From Caryophanales bacterium UBA6768 (GTDB lineage Bacteria; Bacillota; Bacilli; Bacillales_D; Amphibacillaceae): a DNA stretch of 31,426 bases. The stretch's first letter is position 1. Each line of letters begins with the position of its first letter. Below are positions 19,265 to 28,374 of the stretch, piece after piece. Below the pieces are notes generated by a model. It worked only from the letters and a program-made list of their open reading frames with translations, searched no databases and was not told where the DNA came from. The stretch covers positions 1-31,426 of the forward strand of contig DKGO01000121.1 in NCBI GenBank assembly GCA_002453315.1, read 5' to 3'. A program made the position numbers and the translations under genes.

Positions 19265-21400
19265 TTGAAAAAAACGAAAAAGTCTAAAGATAAGTTTTTT
19301 AATCGTTATTCAAGAAAAATGATTATTGTTTTTCCAGTATTGTTATTAGGGGTTTTTATATACTTAATGACGATGAATAACGTTTATTTGAAATCTTATG
19401 AAATAGAAAAATTTGATCGAGCGGCTGAAACGATTAGATCCCCCTTAACGGTTGAAAATGAGGCGGAAACTGATCGCAAAATGCGTGAAACAGTATTATC
19501 TATTGAAGACCGATATTCTATCACGGAAGAAATTATTGATGAAAGAATTAAATATATTGAAGAGTTATTTGATGCTACAGAAAAATTGACAGAAGAAAAT
19601 ACTAATAAAAATTCTGTAGAAAATAATACATCTGAGCCATTGTCGAATGATGAACTTGTGTTTAATTTAAAAGAAATTCTATCTGATGAAATTGTCGATT
19701 ATGTTAGTGATGTGACATTAGTTCGATTAATCAATTTAAGTGTTGATGACCGAAAAAGTGGTAAAAATCAATTTAAAAAAGCCGTTGAAAAGGTATTAAA
19801 CAGGGGTGTAAGGGTAGAAAATATTAATAGTGCTAAAGAAGATGTTATTGCATCCATTAAATATTCTTCTTTAAAAGAAGAAGTAAAAGACATACTTTAT
19901 AAATTAGTTGATTTTGCTGTCGTTGAAAATTCATTTTATGATGCGGAAAAAACGATTGAGGCAAGGAATGAGGCAGCAAGTAGTGTTACTCCTGTCGTTA
20001 TTCGTTCAGGAGATATTATTGTCCGTGAGGGACAAATAATTACGAATGAAATATATGATGATTTAGAACTAGTAGGACTACTAAAACAACAAAAGAAAGT
20101 TTTTCCAGGTATTGGGCTGGCATTATTTATTATATTATTACTTTTTACTTTAATGAATGAACTGTTTTTATTACACAAGAAAGATCGATTTGATTTTGGG
20201 AAAATGATTATTTTCTTGTCTGTTAATGGTATAGTCATTACGTTAATGAAAATTGTTAGTTTATTTTCCAATCAATTAAATCATTTATATCTAGTTGTAC
20301 CAGTTGCAACTGGAGTACTACTTATAAAGTTTTTAATAAATGAACGTTTAAGTATAGTCATCGCTATCATTTTATCCATTATCGGTAGTATTATTTTTAA
20401 TGGGGAAATTCCCGGATCATTAAATTTTGAAGCAGGGGTTTATTTCCTAATTGTTCAATTTGCGGCTATTATACTGTTACGGAATATCCAAGATAGAATA
20501 TCGATTATAAAAGTATCTTTTGGAATGATCTTAATCAATGTTCTCACTATAGTTATATTCTTATTATTGTCATTTATACAATATGACTTAATTGCAGCAA
20601 TCTTATATAGTGGCTACGGTATTATCGCGGCTATTTTATCAGGTGTCTTAGCGATTGGTTTATTACCTTTTTTTGAAACCGGGTTAGGCATTTTATCTGA
20701 CCAACGATTATTAACGTTAGCCAATCCAAATCAACCATTATTGAAAAAAATATTAACAGAAGCCCCTGGAACATATCATCATTCTGTAATGGTTGCCAAT
20801 TTAAGTGAGACAGCTTGTGAAGCAATTGGAGCTAACGGATTATTGGCGCGTGTTGGTTCCTATTATCATGATATCGGTAAAACGATTCATCCACATTATT
20901 TTATCGAAAATCAAGTAGCCATTCGGAATCCACATGATTTTATTGACCCACAACAAAGTGCGACAATTATCATTAATCATGTAATCGATGGGGTTAAATT
21001 ACTAAAAGAACATAAATTACCAAAGGAAATTATCGATATAGCTGCCCAACATCATGGAACATCACTTGTAGAATACTTTTACTACAATGCAAAGAAAGAA
21101 AATGAGACGGTAAACGAGGCAGATTTTAGATATCCAGGTCCAGTTCCAACAACAAAAGAGGCAGGAATCATATCCATTTGTGATTCAGTTGAAGCAGCTG
21201 TGCGTTCTTTAAAGGAACCTTCAGCAGAAAAAATTGAAGAAATTGTTGCTTCAATTGTTAATAAAAAATTAACTGATGGTCAGTTTAATCACACACCTTT
21301 AACGATTGAGGAATTACACGTTATTCAAGAAACCATTTGTGATACATTAAAAGGGATATTCCATTCTAGAATTCAATATCCATCTGAGGAGGAAACATGA
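19265..21400 (+). CDS. pgpH: Cyclic-di-AMP phosphodiesterase PgpH
   Basis: PgpH (YqfF) hydrolyses c-di-AMP, the essential second messenger controlling potassium and osmotic balance. I choose TTG 19265 (711 residues), five bases after AGGGGTGG (19252-19259); the upstream ATG 19241 has no ribosome site. Order: a lysine-rich N-terminus, a first membrane segment (about 19-36), an extracytoplasmic 7TMR-HDED domain (about 40-278), a cluster of membrane segments (about 280-475) and a cytosolic HD hydrolase domain with HHSVMVANLSE (H505-H506 region), HDIGK (HD at 535-536) and later AAQHHGTSLVEYFYY and CDSVEAA. The catalytic HD residues are intact. It follows phoH closely, and its stop overlaps the start of ybeY. 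Confidence 0.95.
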   Translation: MKKTKKSKDKFFNRYSRKMIIVFPVLLLGVFIYLMTMNNVYLKSYEIEKFDRAAETIRSPLTVENEAETDRKMRETVLSIEDRYSITEEIIDERIKYIEELFDATEKLTEENTNKNSVENNTSEPLSNDELVFNLKEILSDEIVDYVSDVTLVRLINLSVDDRKSGKNQFKKAVEKVLNRGVRVENINSAKEDVIASIKYSSLKEEVKDILYKLVDFAVVENSFYDAEKTIEARNEAASSVTPVVIRSGDIIVREGQIITNEIYDDLELVGLLKQQKKVFPGIGLALFIILLLFTLMNELFLLHKKDRFDFGKMIIFLSVNGIVITLMKIVSLFSNQLNHLYLVVPVATGVLLIKFLINERLSIVIAIILSIIGSIIFNGEIPGSLNFEAGVYFLIVQFAAIILLRNIQDRISIIKVSFGMILINVLTIVIFLLLSFIQYDLIAAILYSGYGIIAAILSGVLAIGLLPFFETGLGILSDQRLLTLANPNQPLLKKILTEAPGTYHHSVMVANLSETACEAIGANGLLARVGSYYHDIGKTIHPHYFIENQVAIRNPHDFIDPQQSATIIINHVIDGVKLLKEHKLPKEIIDIAAQHHGTSLVEYFYYNAKKENETVNEADFRYPGPVPTTKEAGIISICDSVEAAVRSLKEPSAEKIEEIVASIVNKKLTDGQFNHTPLTIEELHVIQETICDTLKGIFHSRIQYPSEEET

Positions 21401-21852
21401 TGATTGTTGAAGTCGTTGATTTGGAAGAAAATTTAACGGAAGAACAAGTGCATCTAATCCAAAAAGTATTATATGTAACGGCTGAAAAGGAAAAAGTAAC
21501 TGCAAATAGTGAAGTTACCGTAAGTATCGTTTCTAACGAAACAATTGCGACCTTAAATGGTCAATATCGAAATAAACTAGAACCTACAGATGTGCTTTCC
21601 TTTCAGATGGATGACCCATTTAAAGAAAAAGGTGAGATACCTATCATTATTGGTGATATTGTTATTTCAATGGATAAGGTGCATGAGCAGGCAATGAGGT
21701 ATAATCATTCTACTCTAAGAGAATTATTATTCTTAACTATTCATGGCTTTTTACATTTACTAGGTTATACCCATGATAATAAAGAGGAAGAAAATATCAT
21801 GTTTCAAAAACAAGAAAACATATTAAAGGAGTTTCATCTTGAAAGAAAATAA
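21400..21852 (+). CDS. ybeY: Endoribonuclease YbeY (rRNA maturation)
   Basis: YbeY is a zinc-dependent endoribonuclease involved in 16S rRNA 3'-end maturation and 70S quality control. The 150-residue product ends with the signature metal-binding block HGFLHLLGYTH, giving the three histidines H-x3-H-x5-H (about 113-123), and also shows LEPTDVLSFQMDDP and GDIVISMDKVHEQA. Two adjacent ATGs exist (21397 and 21400). I prefer 21400, which is seven bases after GAGGAGG (21386-21392) and forms a TGATG overlap with the pgpH stop. Gene order phoH-pgpH-ybeY-dgkA is standard in Bacillus. The last 14 bases overlap the dgkA start. Confidence 0.95.
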   Translation: MIVEVVDLEENLTEEQVHLIQKVLYVTAEKEKVTANSEVTVSIVSNETIATLNGQYRNKLEPTDVLSFQMDDPFKEKGEIPIIIGDIVISMDKVHEQAMRYNHSTLRELLFLTIHGFLHLLGYTHDNKEEENIMFQKQENILKEFHLERK

Positions 21853-22207
21853 AAAAGGAATTGGTTTAAAATTTGCATTAGCCGGAATAAAGGCAGCATT
21901 TTTATACGAACGTAATTTTCGCTATCATATTTTTGCCATGATAACCGTTATTATTATTAGTTATTTAATTAAATTAAATCAAATAGAGTGGTTATTTATC
22001 ATAATAAGCATTTTTTTAGTGTTAGTTACTGAACTTATAAATAGTAATATGGAGCGATTAATCGATTATATTAAACCTGAACATCATCCTGAAGCAAAAA
22101 TCATTAAAGATATCGCTGCTGGTACTGTGCTTCTTGCAGCGATATTGGCTATCATAGTTGGTTTTATTATTTTTATACCTAAACTAATTTCTTTATCCTT
22201 TATTTAG
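21839..22207 (+). CDS. dgkA: Undecaprenol kinase / diacylglycerol kinase DgkA
   Basis: DgkA is an integral membrane kinase. The Gram-positive form phosphorylates undecaprenol, feeding the lipid carrier pool for cell-wall synthesis. The 122-residue protein starts with TTG 21839, six bases after AAAGGAG (21826-21832), inside the end of ybeY. It has an N-terminal amphipathic helix with FALAGIKAAFLYERNFRYH, then three membrane helices (about 32-46, 51-67 and 96-117). The active-site helix reads TELINSNMERLID: the Glu, Asn and Glu expected of ELxNxxxE are present, although the usual Ala after Asn-Ser/Thr is Asn. The block KIIKDIAAGTVLL supplies the second conserved region. In B. subtilis cdd follows, but here a terminator overlaps the dgkA stop. 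Confidence 0.93.
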   Translation: MKENKKGIGLKFALAGIKAAFLYERNFRYHIFAMITVIIISYLIKLNQIEWLFIIISIFLVLVTELINSNMERLIDYIKPEHHPEAKIIKDIAAGTVLLAAILAIIVGFIIFIPKLISLSFI

Positions 22208-22232
22208 ATTCTCAGTCTATATGAAGGATTTT
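22195..22232 (+). terminator. Terminator overlapping the end of dgkA
   Basis: ATCCTTTATTTAGA (22195-22208) pairs with TCTATATGAAGGAT (22216-22229) with one G-T pair and one T-T mismatch around a seven-base loop, and T's follow. The dgkA stop codon (22205-22207) lies inside the 5' arm. This ends the phoH-dgkA unit, so era needs its own promoter in 22233-22386. Confidence 0.75.
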
Positions 22233-22312
22233 ACTTTCATTAAACGATGACTGCAAGAAATGATGTCAAAAACTGTCGTTAATTCACAAATAAATAAAAG
22301 TTTTTATAAGTT

Positions 22313-22323
22313 TTGTCGAAAAA
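22313..22323 (+). promoter_or_regulatory. Spo0A-box-like sequence upstream of era
   Basis: TTGTCGAAAAA contains the core TGTCGAA, matching the Spo0A box consensus TGNCGAA, in the 179-base gap between dgkA and era. AT-rich -10-like sequences (TATGAT 22348-22353, GATAAT 22351-22356) follow, but no good -35 partners them. The same 7-mer also occurs inside coding sequence elsewhere in the window, so this may be chance. Confidence 0.3.
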
Positions 22324-22386
22324 ATAATATAGCACTCATTTTTATAGTATGATAATTGTTAACAGCAAGAGGAGAGGTGCCATTTA

Positions 22387-23280
22387 ATGGACGAACAGTA
22401 TAAGTCCGGTTTTGTCACTATTATTGGAAGACCAAATGTCGGAAAATCAACTTTAATGAATAAACTTGTTGGTGAAAAAGTGTCGATCGTTAGTAATAAA
22501 ATCCAGACGACGAGAAAAACCATACAAGGAATCTTAACAACAGATGAAATGCAGTTAATTGTGATTGATACACCAGGTGTTCATAAACCAAAGCATCAAT
22601 TAGGACATTATATGGTTGATATTAGTATTAACTCATTACAAGAAGTCGACTTAGTCATGTTTATGATAAATGCAACTGAAAACTTTGGTAAAGGCGAAGC
22701 TTTTATAGTAAAACAATTACAGCAAGTAAATGTACCCGTTTTTCTCATTATAAATAAAGTTGATTTAATTCATCCTGATCAGTTATTTTCAATTATTGAT
22801 ATTTATAAAGATCAATACAATTTCACTGAAATAATACCTATATCTGCCCTAAATGGAAATAATATAAATAAACTACTCGGATTAATAAAAAACATCTTGC
22901 CTTTTGGACCAAAATATTTTAATGAAAATGAATTGACGAATCAATCAGAACAATTTTTAATAAGTGAATTAATTAGAGAAAAAGTATTGCATCATACAGA
23001 AGAAGAGATCCCCCATTCAATAAATGTATATATTGAATCAATGGAAAAAAATGAACATAAAAAGTGGCAAATTAATGCGACAATTATTACGGAAAGGGAT
23101 AGCCAGAAAGCAATTCTCATTGGTAAAAAAGGGCAAATGTTGAAGAAAATTGGTAAGGACGCACGAATAGAAATAGAAGAGATGTTAAGTGAGAAAGTTT
23201 ATTTACAGCTATGGATAAAAGTGAAAAAGGATTGGCGAAATAAACAAAATTTATTGAAACAATATGGTTTTGAACTTTAA
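22387..23280 (+). CDS. era: GTPase Era
   Basis: Era is an essential GTPase that binds the 3' end of 16S rRNA and supports 30S assembly. The 297-residue product has G1 GRPNVGKST (about 14-22), switch I QTTRKT, G3 DTPG, G4 NKVD, then a C-terminal KH domain (about 200-280) containing AILIGKKGQMLKKIGKDAR. ATG 22387 has a strong ribosome site, GAGGAGAGGTG (22369-22379). The usual neighbour cdd (cytidine deaminase) is missing between dgkA and era. yqzL and recO follow, as in B. subtilis. Confidence 0.97.
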   Translation: MDEQYKSGFVTIIGRPNVGKSTLMNKLVGEKVSIVSNKIQTTRKTIQGILTTDEMQLIVIDTPGVHKPKHQLGHYMVDISINSLQEVDLVMFMINATENFGKGEAFIVKQLQQVNVPVFLIINKVDLIHPDQLFSIIDIYKDQYNFTEIIPISALNGNNINKLLGLIKNILPFGPKYFNENELTNQSEQFLISELIREKVLHHTEEEIPHSINVYIESMEKNEHKKWQINATIITERDSQKAILIGKKGQMLKKIGKDARIEIEEMLSEKVYLQLWIKVKKDWRNKQNLLKQYGFEL

Positions 23281-23391
23281 ATGACCCAATTATGGTATTT
23301 TTTAATAATTATGTTTCGACCAATTCGGGTCAATCTAATCATAGATATATATTTTTCATTTTCAATTATATAAGGGAAAGGAAGGTTTCTG

Positions 23392-23541
23392 ATGAAAAAT
23401 TTAATGTGGCAATTATTTTTGCAAACAGGAGATGTAGAAACCTATTTACTATTTAAACAACTAGAAAATGAATTAGATGATACTGAGGTTGAAAGTGAAG
23501 ATATGGCAGACGAATATGCCTTATTTAAAACAAAAATGTAG
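23392..23541 (+). CDS. yqzL: YqzL-like small protein
   Basis: This is a 49-codon gene beginning MKNLMWQLFLQTGDVETYLLF and ending LFKTKM. The pattern W-x-x-F-x-QTG-x-x-x-TYLLFK is the hallmark of the YqzL family, which in B. subtilis (47 residues) sits at exactly this place between era and recO. Function is unknown to me. ATG 23392 follows AAAGGAAGG (23378-23386), a good ribosome site. The C-terminal half is acidic (ELDDTEVESEDMADE). It ends 26 bases before recO and is likely co-transcribed with it. Confidence 0.88.
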   Translation: MKNLMWQLFLQTGDVETYLLFKQLENELDDTEVESEDMADEYALFKTKM

Positions 23542-23567
23542 GGTCTTGATAGAGGGGAACATAACGT

Positions 23568-24314
23568 ATGCTAGTTAAAACAGAGGGCATTATTCTTAGC
23601 TCGAGGGAATATGGGGAAACACATAAGATTGTCACTATTTTAACGAAAGAATATGGAAAACTGTCGGCTATTTGCCGAGGAGCAAATAAAGCAAAAAGTC
23701 ACTTAAGTGTCGTGTCCCAACCATTTATTCACGGGAGTTATTTAATTTATCTGTCAAAAGGATTAAGCACTATCCAACAAGGCGAAATTGTTGATTCTTT
23801 TAGGCACATTCGGGTGGATATTGTAAAAACAGCATATGCAGCATATATCGCAGAGTTAACAGATAAATTGTTGTCAATGAAAGAATCTGATCTATATATT
23901 TATACTCAATTTTATCACACCTTAAAAAGAATCAATGAACAAAACAATGATGTAATCCCTGTAACAATGTATGAATTAAAATTATTTCAAAAAGGTGGAT
24001 TTGCCCCAATCTTAGATGGTTGTGTCAATTGCCATCAAGCAAAACAATTATGTGCATTTTCTGTTAAGGAAGGTGGATTACTGTGTGAACAATGTGTCCA
24101 TAGCGATCAATATGCATTTAAAATATCATCAAAATTAGCTCAATTATTGCTAATATTTTTACAAACCCCGATTGAAAATATTGGTGAAATTGCTGTTAAA
24201 AAAACTAATGAAAATTTATTAAGAAAAATTATGGATCACTATTATGATTCATATGGAGGGTTTCAATTAAAGTCAAAAAGGTTTTTATCCCAATTACATT
24301 TATTCGAAAATTAA
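23568..24314 (+). CDS. recO: DNA repair protein RecO
   Basis: RecO loads RecA onto SSB-coated single-stranded DNA with RecR (RecFOR pathway). The 248-residue protein has an N-terminal OB fold (about 1-80; TEGIILSSREYGETHKIVTIL, split as TEGIILSSREYGE and HKIVTIL) with SQPFIHGSYLIYLSKGLSTI, a helical middle, and a four-cysteine zinc-binding site: C-x2-C in DGCVNCHQ and C-x2-C in LLCEQCVH. It closes with SKRFLSQLHLF. ATG 23568 follows AGAGGGG (23551-23557). In B. subtilis glyQ comes next; here a 1-kb gap with a decayed transposase intervenes. Confidence 0.94.
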   Translation: MLVKTEGIILSSREYGETHKIVTILTKEYGKLSAICRGANKAKSHLSVVSQPFIHGSYLIYLSKGLSTIQQGEIVDSFRHIRVDIVKTAYAAYIAELTDKLLSMKESDLYIYTQFYHTLKRINEQNNDVIPVTMYELKLFQKGGFAPILDGCVNCHQAKQLCAFSVKEGGLLCEQCVHSDQYAFKISSKLAQLLLIFLQTPIENIGEIAVKKTNENLLRKIMDHYYDSYGGFQLKSKRFLSQLHLFEN

Positions 24315-24429
24315 TATACATGAATCAATTTCATCATTACTCTTTTTAAAAAGTTACAGTTTAACAGAATTTCTAAATGTAAATTTAAAAATTATTGTTT
24401 TCTGTGTTTACCGGCTTCATTCTAACATT
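24315..24429. other. AT-rich gap after recO
   Basis: These 115 bases between the recO stop and the transposase remnant hold no reading frame or clear hairpin with a T-run. There is a palindromic CTTTTTAAAAAG at 24342-24353. They could contain the remnant of the insertion-element right end, but no partner terminal repeat is visible. Confidence 0.4.
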
Positions 24430-25051
24430 TTAAGCAACTTGCGTCTGATTCTGTAATGCATTATTTATACGGTCCACTGCTAATTTTGAAGCATTATAAA
24501 TAAGTGTGAAGATATCAAAATGTGTATCCTAGCCCCCTTCCCGGTTCGATAACGAACATTATTTAATTGAAAAAATTCTTTTAAATAGCATTGGCTCTTT
24601 CAACTGCAGTTCGTTGATTGTAAGTCTTTTTCCAGGCCTTAGAACCTCTTGCTGGTGCAGTGTATTTTCTTAAGTCTTTGGTCATTTTCATTTTAAATAC
24701 TTTCTGGCAGATGCCTTCATTAGCTAGAGGACAGTCAATGCATTCTTTAGGTCTTGTGTATTTTAAAGTTTCATACTTAGCATCATAACTATCATATCGA
24801 TAGGAGTGTTCCCTAAAACAAGTGGGAGCAAAATGTATATCAAATCCAATAGGTCCTGGCTCGTTACGTTTGTTGTAGGCAATAACTGATTGTTGACCCA
24901 TTCGATATACTTGTTTATAAATGGCTTCATAGTCGTAACCAGCATCCATTGTTTGATAACGCAAATGGGGAAGTGATAATCGCTCATCTAACCCTTTCAG
25001 TAACGGAATAGTAGCTTTACCATCATTTAAGTTACCTGATGAAAAGAAAAA
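24430..25051 (-). pseudogene. Decayed DDE transposase fragment (C-terminal half)
   Basis: Reading the - strand from 25051, an open frame starts FFFSSGNLNDGKATIPLL, continues RYQTMDAGYDYEAIYKQVY and ends at 24581 after KKTYNQRTAVERANAI. These are typical of a DDE transposase: the second catalytic Asp is probably in TMDAGYD and the Glu in RTAVERAN, with a Cys cluster (CIDCPLANEGIC) between them. Translation past a one-base deletion near 24583 gives YLKEFFQLNNVRYRTGKGARIH, readable as YLKEFFQL and NNVRYRTGKGAR. After a second, two-base shift near 24520 it reads HFDIFTLIYNASKLAVDRINNAL up to a stop at 24430-24432. The N-terminal half and both element ends are missing, so it cannot move on its own. 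The family resembles IS1182-type or related transposases, which I cannot settle by eye. Confidence 0.85.
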
Positions 25052-25093
25052 TTACTCAAATAGGTGAGTTTTTATAAACATTGTGCTATTCTA

Positions 25094-25122
25094 TTGACAA
25101 ATGATTATCTAAACTGTACTAT
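25094..25122 (+). promoter_or_regulatory. Sigma-A promoter for glyQS
   Basis: A perfect -35 TTGACA (25094-25099) and a -10 TACTAT (25117-25122) are 17 bases apart. The predicted start of transcription, near 25129, is just before the T-box Stem I. The transposase remnant ends about 40 bases upstream, so the promoter was left intact. Confidence 0.85.
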
Positions 25123-25146
25123 TTATTCATATATGTATTGCTATGA

Positions 25147-25336
25147 AAGGAATAAGTATTCATACCAATTATTTAAAAGCGAGTCTAGGATCGTGAGAGC
25201 TAGATAAATAACGTGTGAAGAAAGGCATCCTTGAGCATTAAAAAGTAAGGTGACTCTTTAAAAGAGTAAATAGGGTGGAACCGCGGTTAAACCCGTCCCT
25301 ATGTCTTTATAGTTGAAGGCATAGGGATGGGTTTTT
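25147..25336 (+). promoter_or_regulatory. Glycine T-box riboswitch of glyQS
   Basis: The leader carries the T-box sequence AGGGTGGAACCGCGG (25272-25286). Stem I: lower helix AAGGA (25147-25151) with TCCTT (25228-25232); the specifier loop holds AGTA (25155-25158) on one side and GGC (25224-25226), a glycine codon, on the other; upper helix TTCATAC (25159-25165) with GTGTGAA (25213-25219); an inner stem TCTAG/CTAGA closes the distal loop. A small stem III (ACTCTTT/AAGAGT, about 25253-25266) precedes the antiterminator. Uncharged glycyl-tRNA would pair with GGC and block the terminator, switching glyQS on. As in the B. subtilis glyQS leader, there appears to be no Stem II. Confidence 0.95.
25292..25336 (+). 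terminator. T-box regulated terminator before glyQ
   Basis: CCCGTCCCTATG (25292-25303) pairs with CATAGGGATGGG (25320-25331) with one G-T pair, followed by TTTTT (25332-25336). The 5' arm lies directly after the T-box, so antiterminator and terminator compete as usual. Confidence 0.92.
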
Positions 25337-25381
25337 CGATTTTAAACAATGACGAATATATTGGTTTTAATGGAGGTATAG

Positions 25382-26275
25382 ATGTTGAATATTCAAAACA
25401 TGATTTTAAGTTTACAGCGGTATTGGGCAAAAGAAAATTGCCTTTTAATGCAAGCATATGATGTGGAAAAAGGGGCAGGAACTATGTCACCAATGACCTT
25501 ACTTCGAAGTCTTGGGCCCGAACCATGGAATGTTGCTTATGTCGAACCTTCAAGACGTCCGACAGATGGTCGCTACGGAAAAAATCCAAATCGGCTTTAT
25601 CAACATCATCAATTTCAGGTCATTATGAAACCATCACCAGCAAACATTCAAACTTTATATTTAAATTCTTTACAAGAACTTGGTATTGATCCACTTATTC
25701 ATGATATCCGATTTGTTGAAGACAATTGGGAAAATCCAACCCTAGGTGCTTCTGGATTAGGGTGGGAAGTTTGGCTCGATGGCATGGAAATAACTCAATT
25801 TACTTATTTTCAACAAATTGGTGGTTTGGAAGCAAACCCGGTTGCTGTAGAAATCACATATGGAATTGAACGTCTAGCCTCATATATACAAGATAAAGAA
25901 AATGTATTTGATCTCGTTTGGGTTGATAATGTCACGGTAAAAGATATATTTTTACAACCGGAATATGAACATTCAAAATATGCTTTTGAAACTTCGAATG
26001 TAGATTTATTATTTAAATTATTTTCCTTATATGAAGAAGAAGCAAAACAAACGATAAAAAATGAATTAATTTTCCCTGCCTATGACTATATTTTAAAATG
26101 TTCGCATATTTTTAATTTACTTGATGCTAGGGGAGTTATTTCTGTCACAGAAAGAACGGGTTATATTGGAAGGGTACGAAAGTTAGCAAGACAAATAGCA
26201 AAGGCTTATATTGATGAAAGAAGAAAATTGGGCTTTCCATTGTTAAAAGAGGAAGTGAATCAACATGGCGAATAA
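25382..26275 (+). CDS. glyQ: Glycyl-tRNA synthetase alpha subunit
   Basis: GlyQ is the alpha, catalytic class II subunit of the tetrameric alpha2-beta2 glycyl-tRNA synthetase, holding the active site for glycyl-adenylate formation. The 297-residue protein contains [43 protein letters not shown], the [21 protein letters not shown] block, [13 protein letters not shown] and [18 protein letters not shown] 25382 follows GGAGG (25372-25376). The last 11 bases overlap the start of glyS, so the two are translationally coupled. The transcript is controlled by the T-box in front of it. Confidence 0.98.
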   Translation: MLNIQNMILSLQRYWAKENCLLMQAYDVEKGAGTMSPMTLLRSLGPEPWNVAYVEPSRRPTDGRYGKNPNRLYQHHQFQVIMKPSPANIQTLYLNSLQELGIDPLIHDIRFVEDNWENPTLGASGLGWEVWLDGMEITQFTYFQQIGGLEANPVAVEITYGIERLASYIQDKENVFDLVWVDNVTVKDIFLQPEYEHSKYAFETSNVDLLFKLFSLYEEEAKQTIKNELIFPAYDYILKCSHIFNLLDARGVISVTERTGYIGRVRKLARQIAKAYIDERRKLGFPLLKEEVNQHGE

Positions 26276-28334
26276 TGTTTTATTTGAAATAGGAGTGGAA
26301 GAAATTCCATCCCGTTTTATAGATGGGACTGAGAGACAACTTCTGAGAAGAACAGAAGATTGGTTACATAAAAATCGAATAAAATATAACCATATACAGG
26401 CATTTTCAACTCCTAGACGTTTAGCCGTTTTAATTAATGGATTAGCAGGTGAGCAAACAGATAAGGTTGAAGAAATTCGCGGACCTAAATTAGATATTGC
26501 AAAAACGGATAATGATACTTGGACAAAGGCTGCTATCGGTTTTACGAAAGGCCAAGGAGCAACTACTGATGATATTGTTATTCGTAAAATAAACGATATT
26601 GATTACATTTTTGTTAAAAAACAATTTGATAAAAAACCAAGCATTGACTTATTACCTTCTTTTACAGATGTCATTAAAGCGTTAGAATTTCCGCAAACAA
26701 TGAAATGGGGGGAAGGTCAGGTTCGTTTTGTCAGACCAATACGTTGGTTAGTTGCCTTGTATAACGAACAGATTATCCCATTAACTTTTGCAAATATTCA
26801 TTCGAGTAATATAACTTATGGACATAGATTTTTAAGTGGGGAAATTGTACTTGCTGATGCTTCGCATTATGAAACAGTATTATTGGACAACTATGTAGTC
26901 GTTAATGTAAATAAACGGGAAGAAATAATCATAAAACAATGTGAACAAATAGAAGACGACTATCAATTTATTATCCCTCCTGATGATTCATTATTAAATG
27001 AGGTACGTAATTTAGTTGAATATCCAACAGTATTTGTCGGTAAATTTGATATTGAATATTTAAGTTTACCAAAAGAAGTATTAGTGACAACAATGAAAAC
27101 ACACCAAAGATACTTTTCCGTAATATCTAGGGAAAACGAATTATTACCATATTTTATTGGAGTTAGAAATGGTACCAATCATCACATTGATAATATTATT
27201 CGTGGAAATGAAAAAGTACTTAGGGCTAGACTTTCCGATGCACAGTTTTTCTTTGAGGAAGATAAACAAAAGTCAATAGATTATTTTAATAAAAAAGTAA
27301 AATCTGTTGTATTTCAAGAAGAGATTGGAACATTTGCTGAAAAAGTGAATCGTGTAAAACGACTAAGCCTTTATTTGTGCAAACAACTAAATTTAAGTGA
27401 TAAGGAAACGGAAGTTATTTCTAGAACAGCAGAAATTTGTAAGTTTGATTTGGTAACAAATATGGTGAACGAATTTCCTGAATTACAAGGTGTGGTTGGA
27501 GAAACTTATGCTAATTTTTTCAATGAAAACAAATATGTTGCAGAGGCAATTCGGGAACATTATATGCCAATCCACACGAATGATCAAACACCTTCCGGTA
27601 TTAGTGGTTCAGTAGTTAGTGTTGCTGATAAAATAGATACGCTTGTTGGTTGTTTTTCAGTTGGTTTAATACCGACAGGTTCTCAAGATCCTTATGGTTT
27701 ACGGCGCCAAGCAATCGGCATGCTAAGAGTTTTCCAAAATAATAAATGGGATATTTCTATTAAACCATTGTTCCAACAGGCTTTTTCATTATATAATATA
27801 AACGATCAATCAATTGAAATTAAATTAAACGAATTTATCAATCAACGATTAATTTTTCTATTAAAAGAAAGATCCATTGATCATGACATTATTTCATCTA
27901 TTTTACACGAACATGTCGAAAATATTGATGAATTATTTGTTAAAGCATACTTACTCTCACAAAAAAAAGTGGATAATCAATTTATTCGTGTGCAAGAGGC
28001 TTTTATTAGGGTAATTAATTTGGGGAGAAACGTATCCCAAAACAAATCAACTGATCCAACATTGATTCAAACAGAGTCGGAAAGAGAACTATTTGATCAG
28101 TTTAATAACATTAAAACAAATTTAAATGGAAATTTATCACCTTTTAATGTATTAACAGAGTTAACAAAACTAGCCAATCCAATTCATCAGTTTTTGGATC
28201 ATAATTTAGTTATGAGTGATGATGAGAAGATAAAACAAAATAGATTAAATTTATTACATGAAATGGCAAATATGATCTTAAGTTTTGCTGATTTTACTTT
28301 AGTGGAGTGGAACTACACTAAAAGTGACAAATAA
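26265..28334 (+). CDS. glyS: Glycyl-tRNA synthetase beta subunit
   Basis: GlyS is the beta subunit, which contacts tRNA-Gly and is required for aminoacylation. The 689-residue product opens with [17 protein letters not shown] and shows [60 protein letters not shown], the HD-like [21 protein letters not shown] block and [20 protein letters not shown]-terminal anticodon-binding domain ends with [23 protein letters not shown] 26265 lies within the end of glyQ. The ccpN gene follows after 40 bases. Length is about ten residues more than in B. subtilis. Confidence 0.97.
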   Translation: MANNVLFEIGVEEIPSRFIDGTERQLLRRTEDWLHKNRIKYNHIQAFSTPRRLAVLINGLAGEQTDKVEEIRGPKLDIAKTDNDTWTKAAIGFTKGQGATTDDIVIRKINDIDYIFVKKQFDKKPSIDLLPSFTDVIKALEFPQTMKWGEGQVRFVRPIRWLVALYNEQIIPLTFANIHSSNITYGHRFLSGEIVLADASHYETVLLDNYVVVNVNKREEIIIKQCEQIEDDYQFIIPPDDSLLNEVRNLVEYPTVFVGKFDIEYLSLPKEVLVTTMKTHQRYFSVISRENELLPYFIGVRNGTNHHIDNIIRGNEKVLRARLSDAQFFFEEDKQKSIDYFNKKVKSVVFQEEIGTFAEKVNRVKRLSLYLCKQLNLSDKETEVISRTAEICKFDLVTNMVNEFPELQGVVGETYANFFNENKYVAEAIREHYMPIHTNDQTPSGISGSVVSVADKIDTLVGCFSVGLIPTGSQDPYGLRRQAIGMLRVFQNNKWDISIKPLFQQAFSLYNINDQSIEIKLNEFINQRLIFLLKERSIDHDIISSILHEHVENIDELFVKAYLLSQKKVDNQFIRVQEAFIRVINLGRNVSQNKSTDPTLIQTESERELFDQFNNIKTNLNGNLSPFNVLTELTKLANPIHQFLDHNLVMSDDEKIKQNRLNLLHEMANMILSFADFTLVEWNYTKSDK

Positions 28335-28374
28335 GATATATCCTGAAAAAATAACTAACTTAGGTGGTGAAATA

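Noticed and set aside
23282..23331. Inverted repeat TGACCC ... GGGTCA after era
   Set aside because: The arms are 38 bases apart with no T-run after the second arm, so a terminator is not supported; the arms may be coincidental.
24763..24987. 74-codon - strand frame overlapping the transposase relic
   Set aside because: It is in another frame of the decayed transposase. The frame that carries the DDE transposase motifs is the one annotated.
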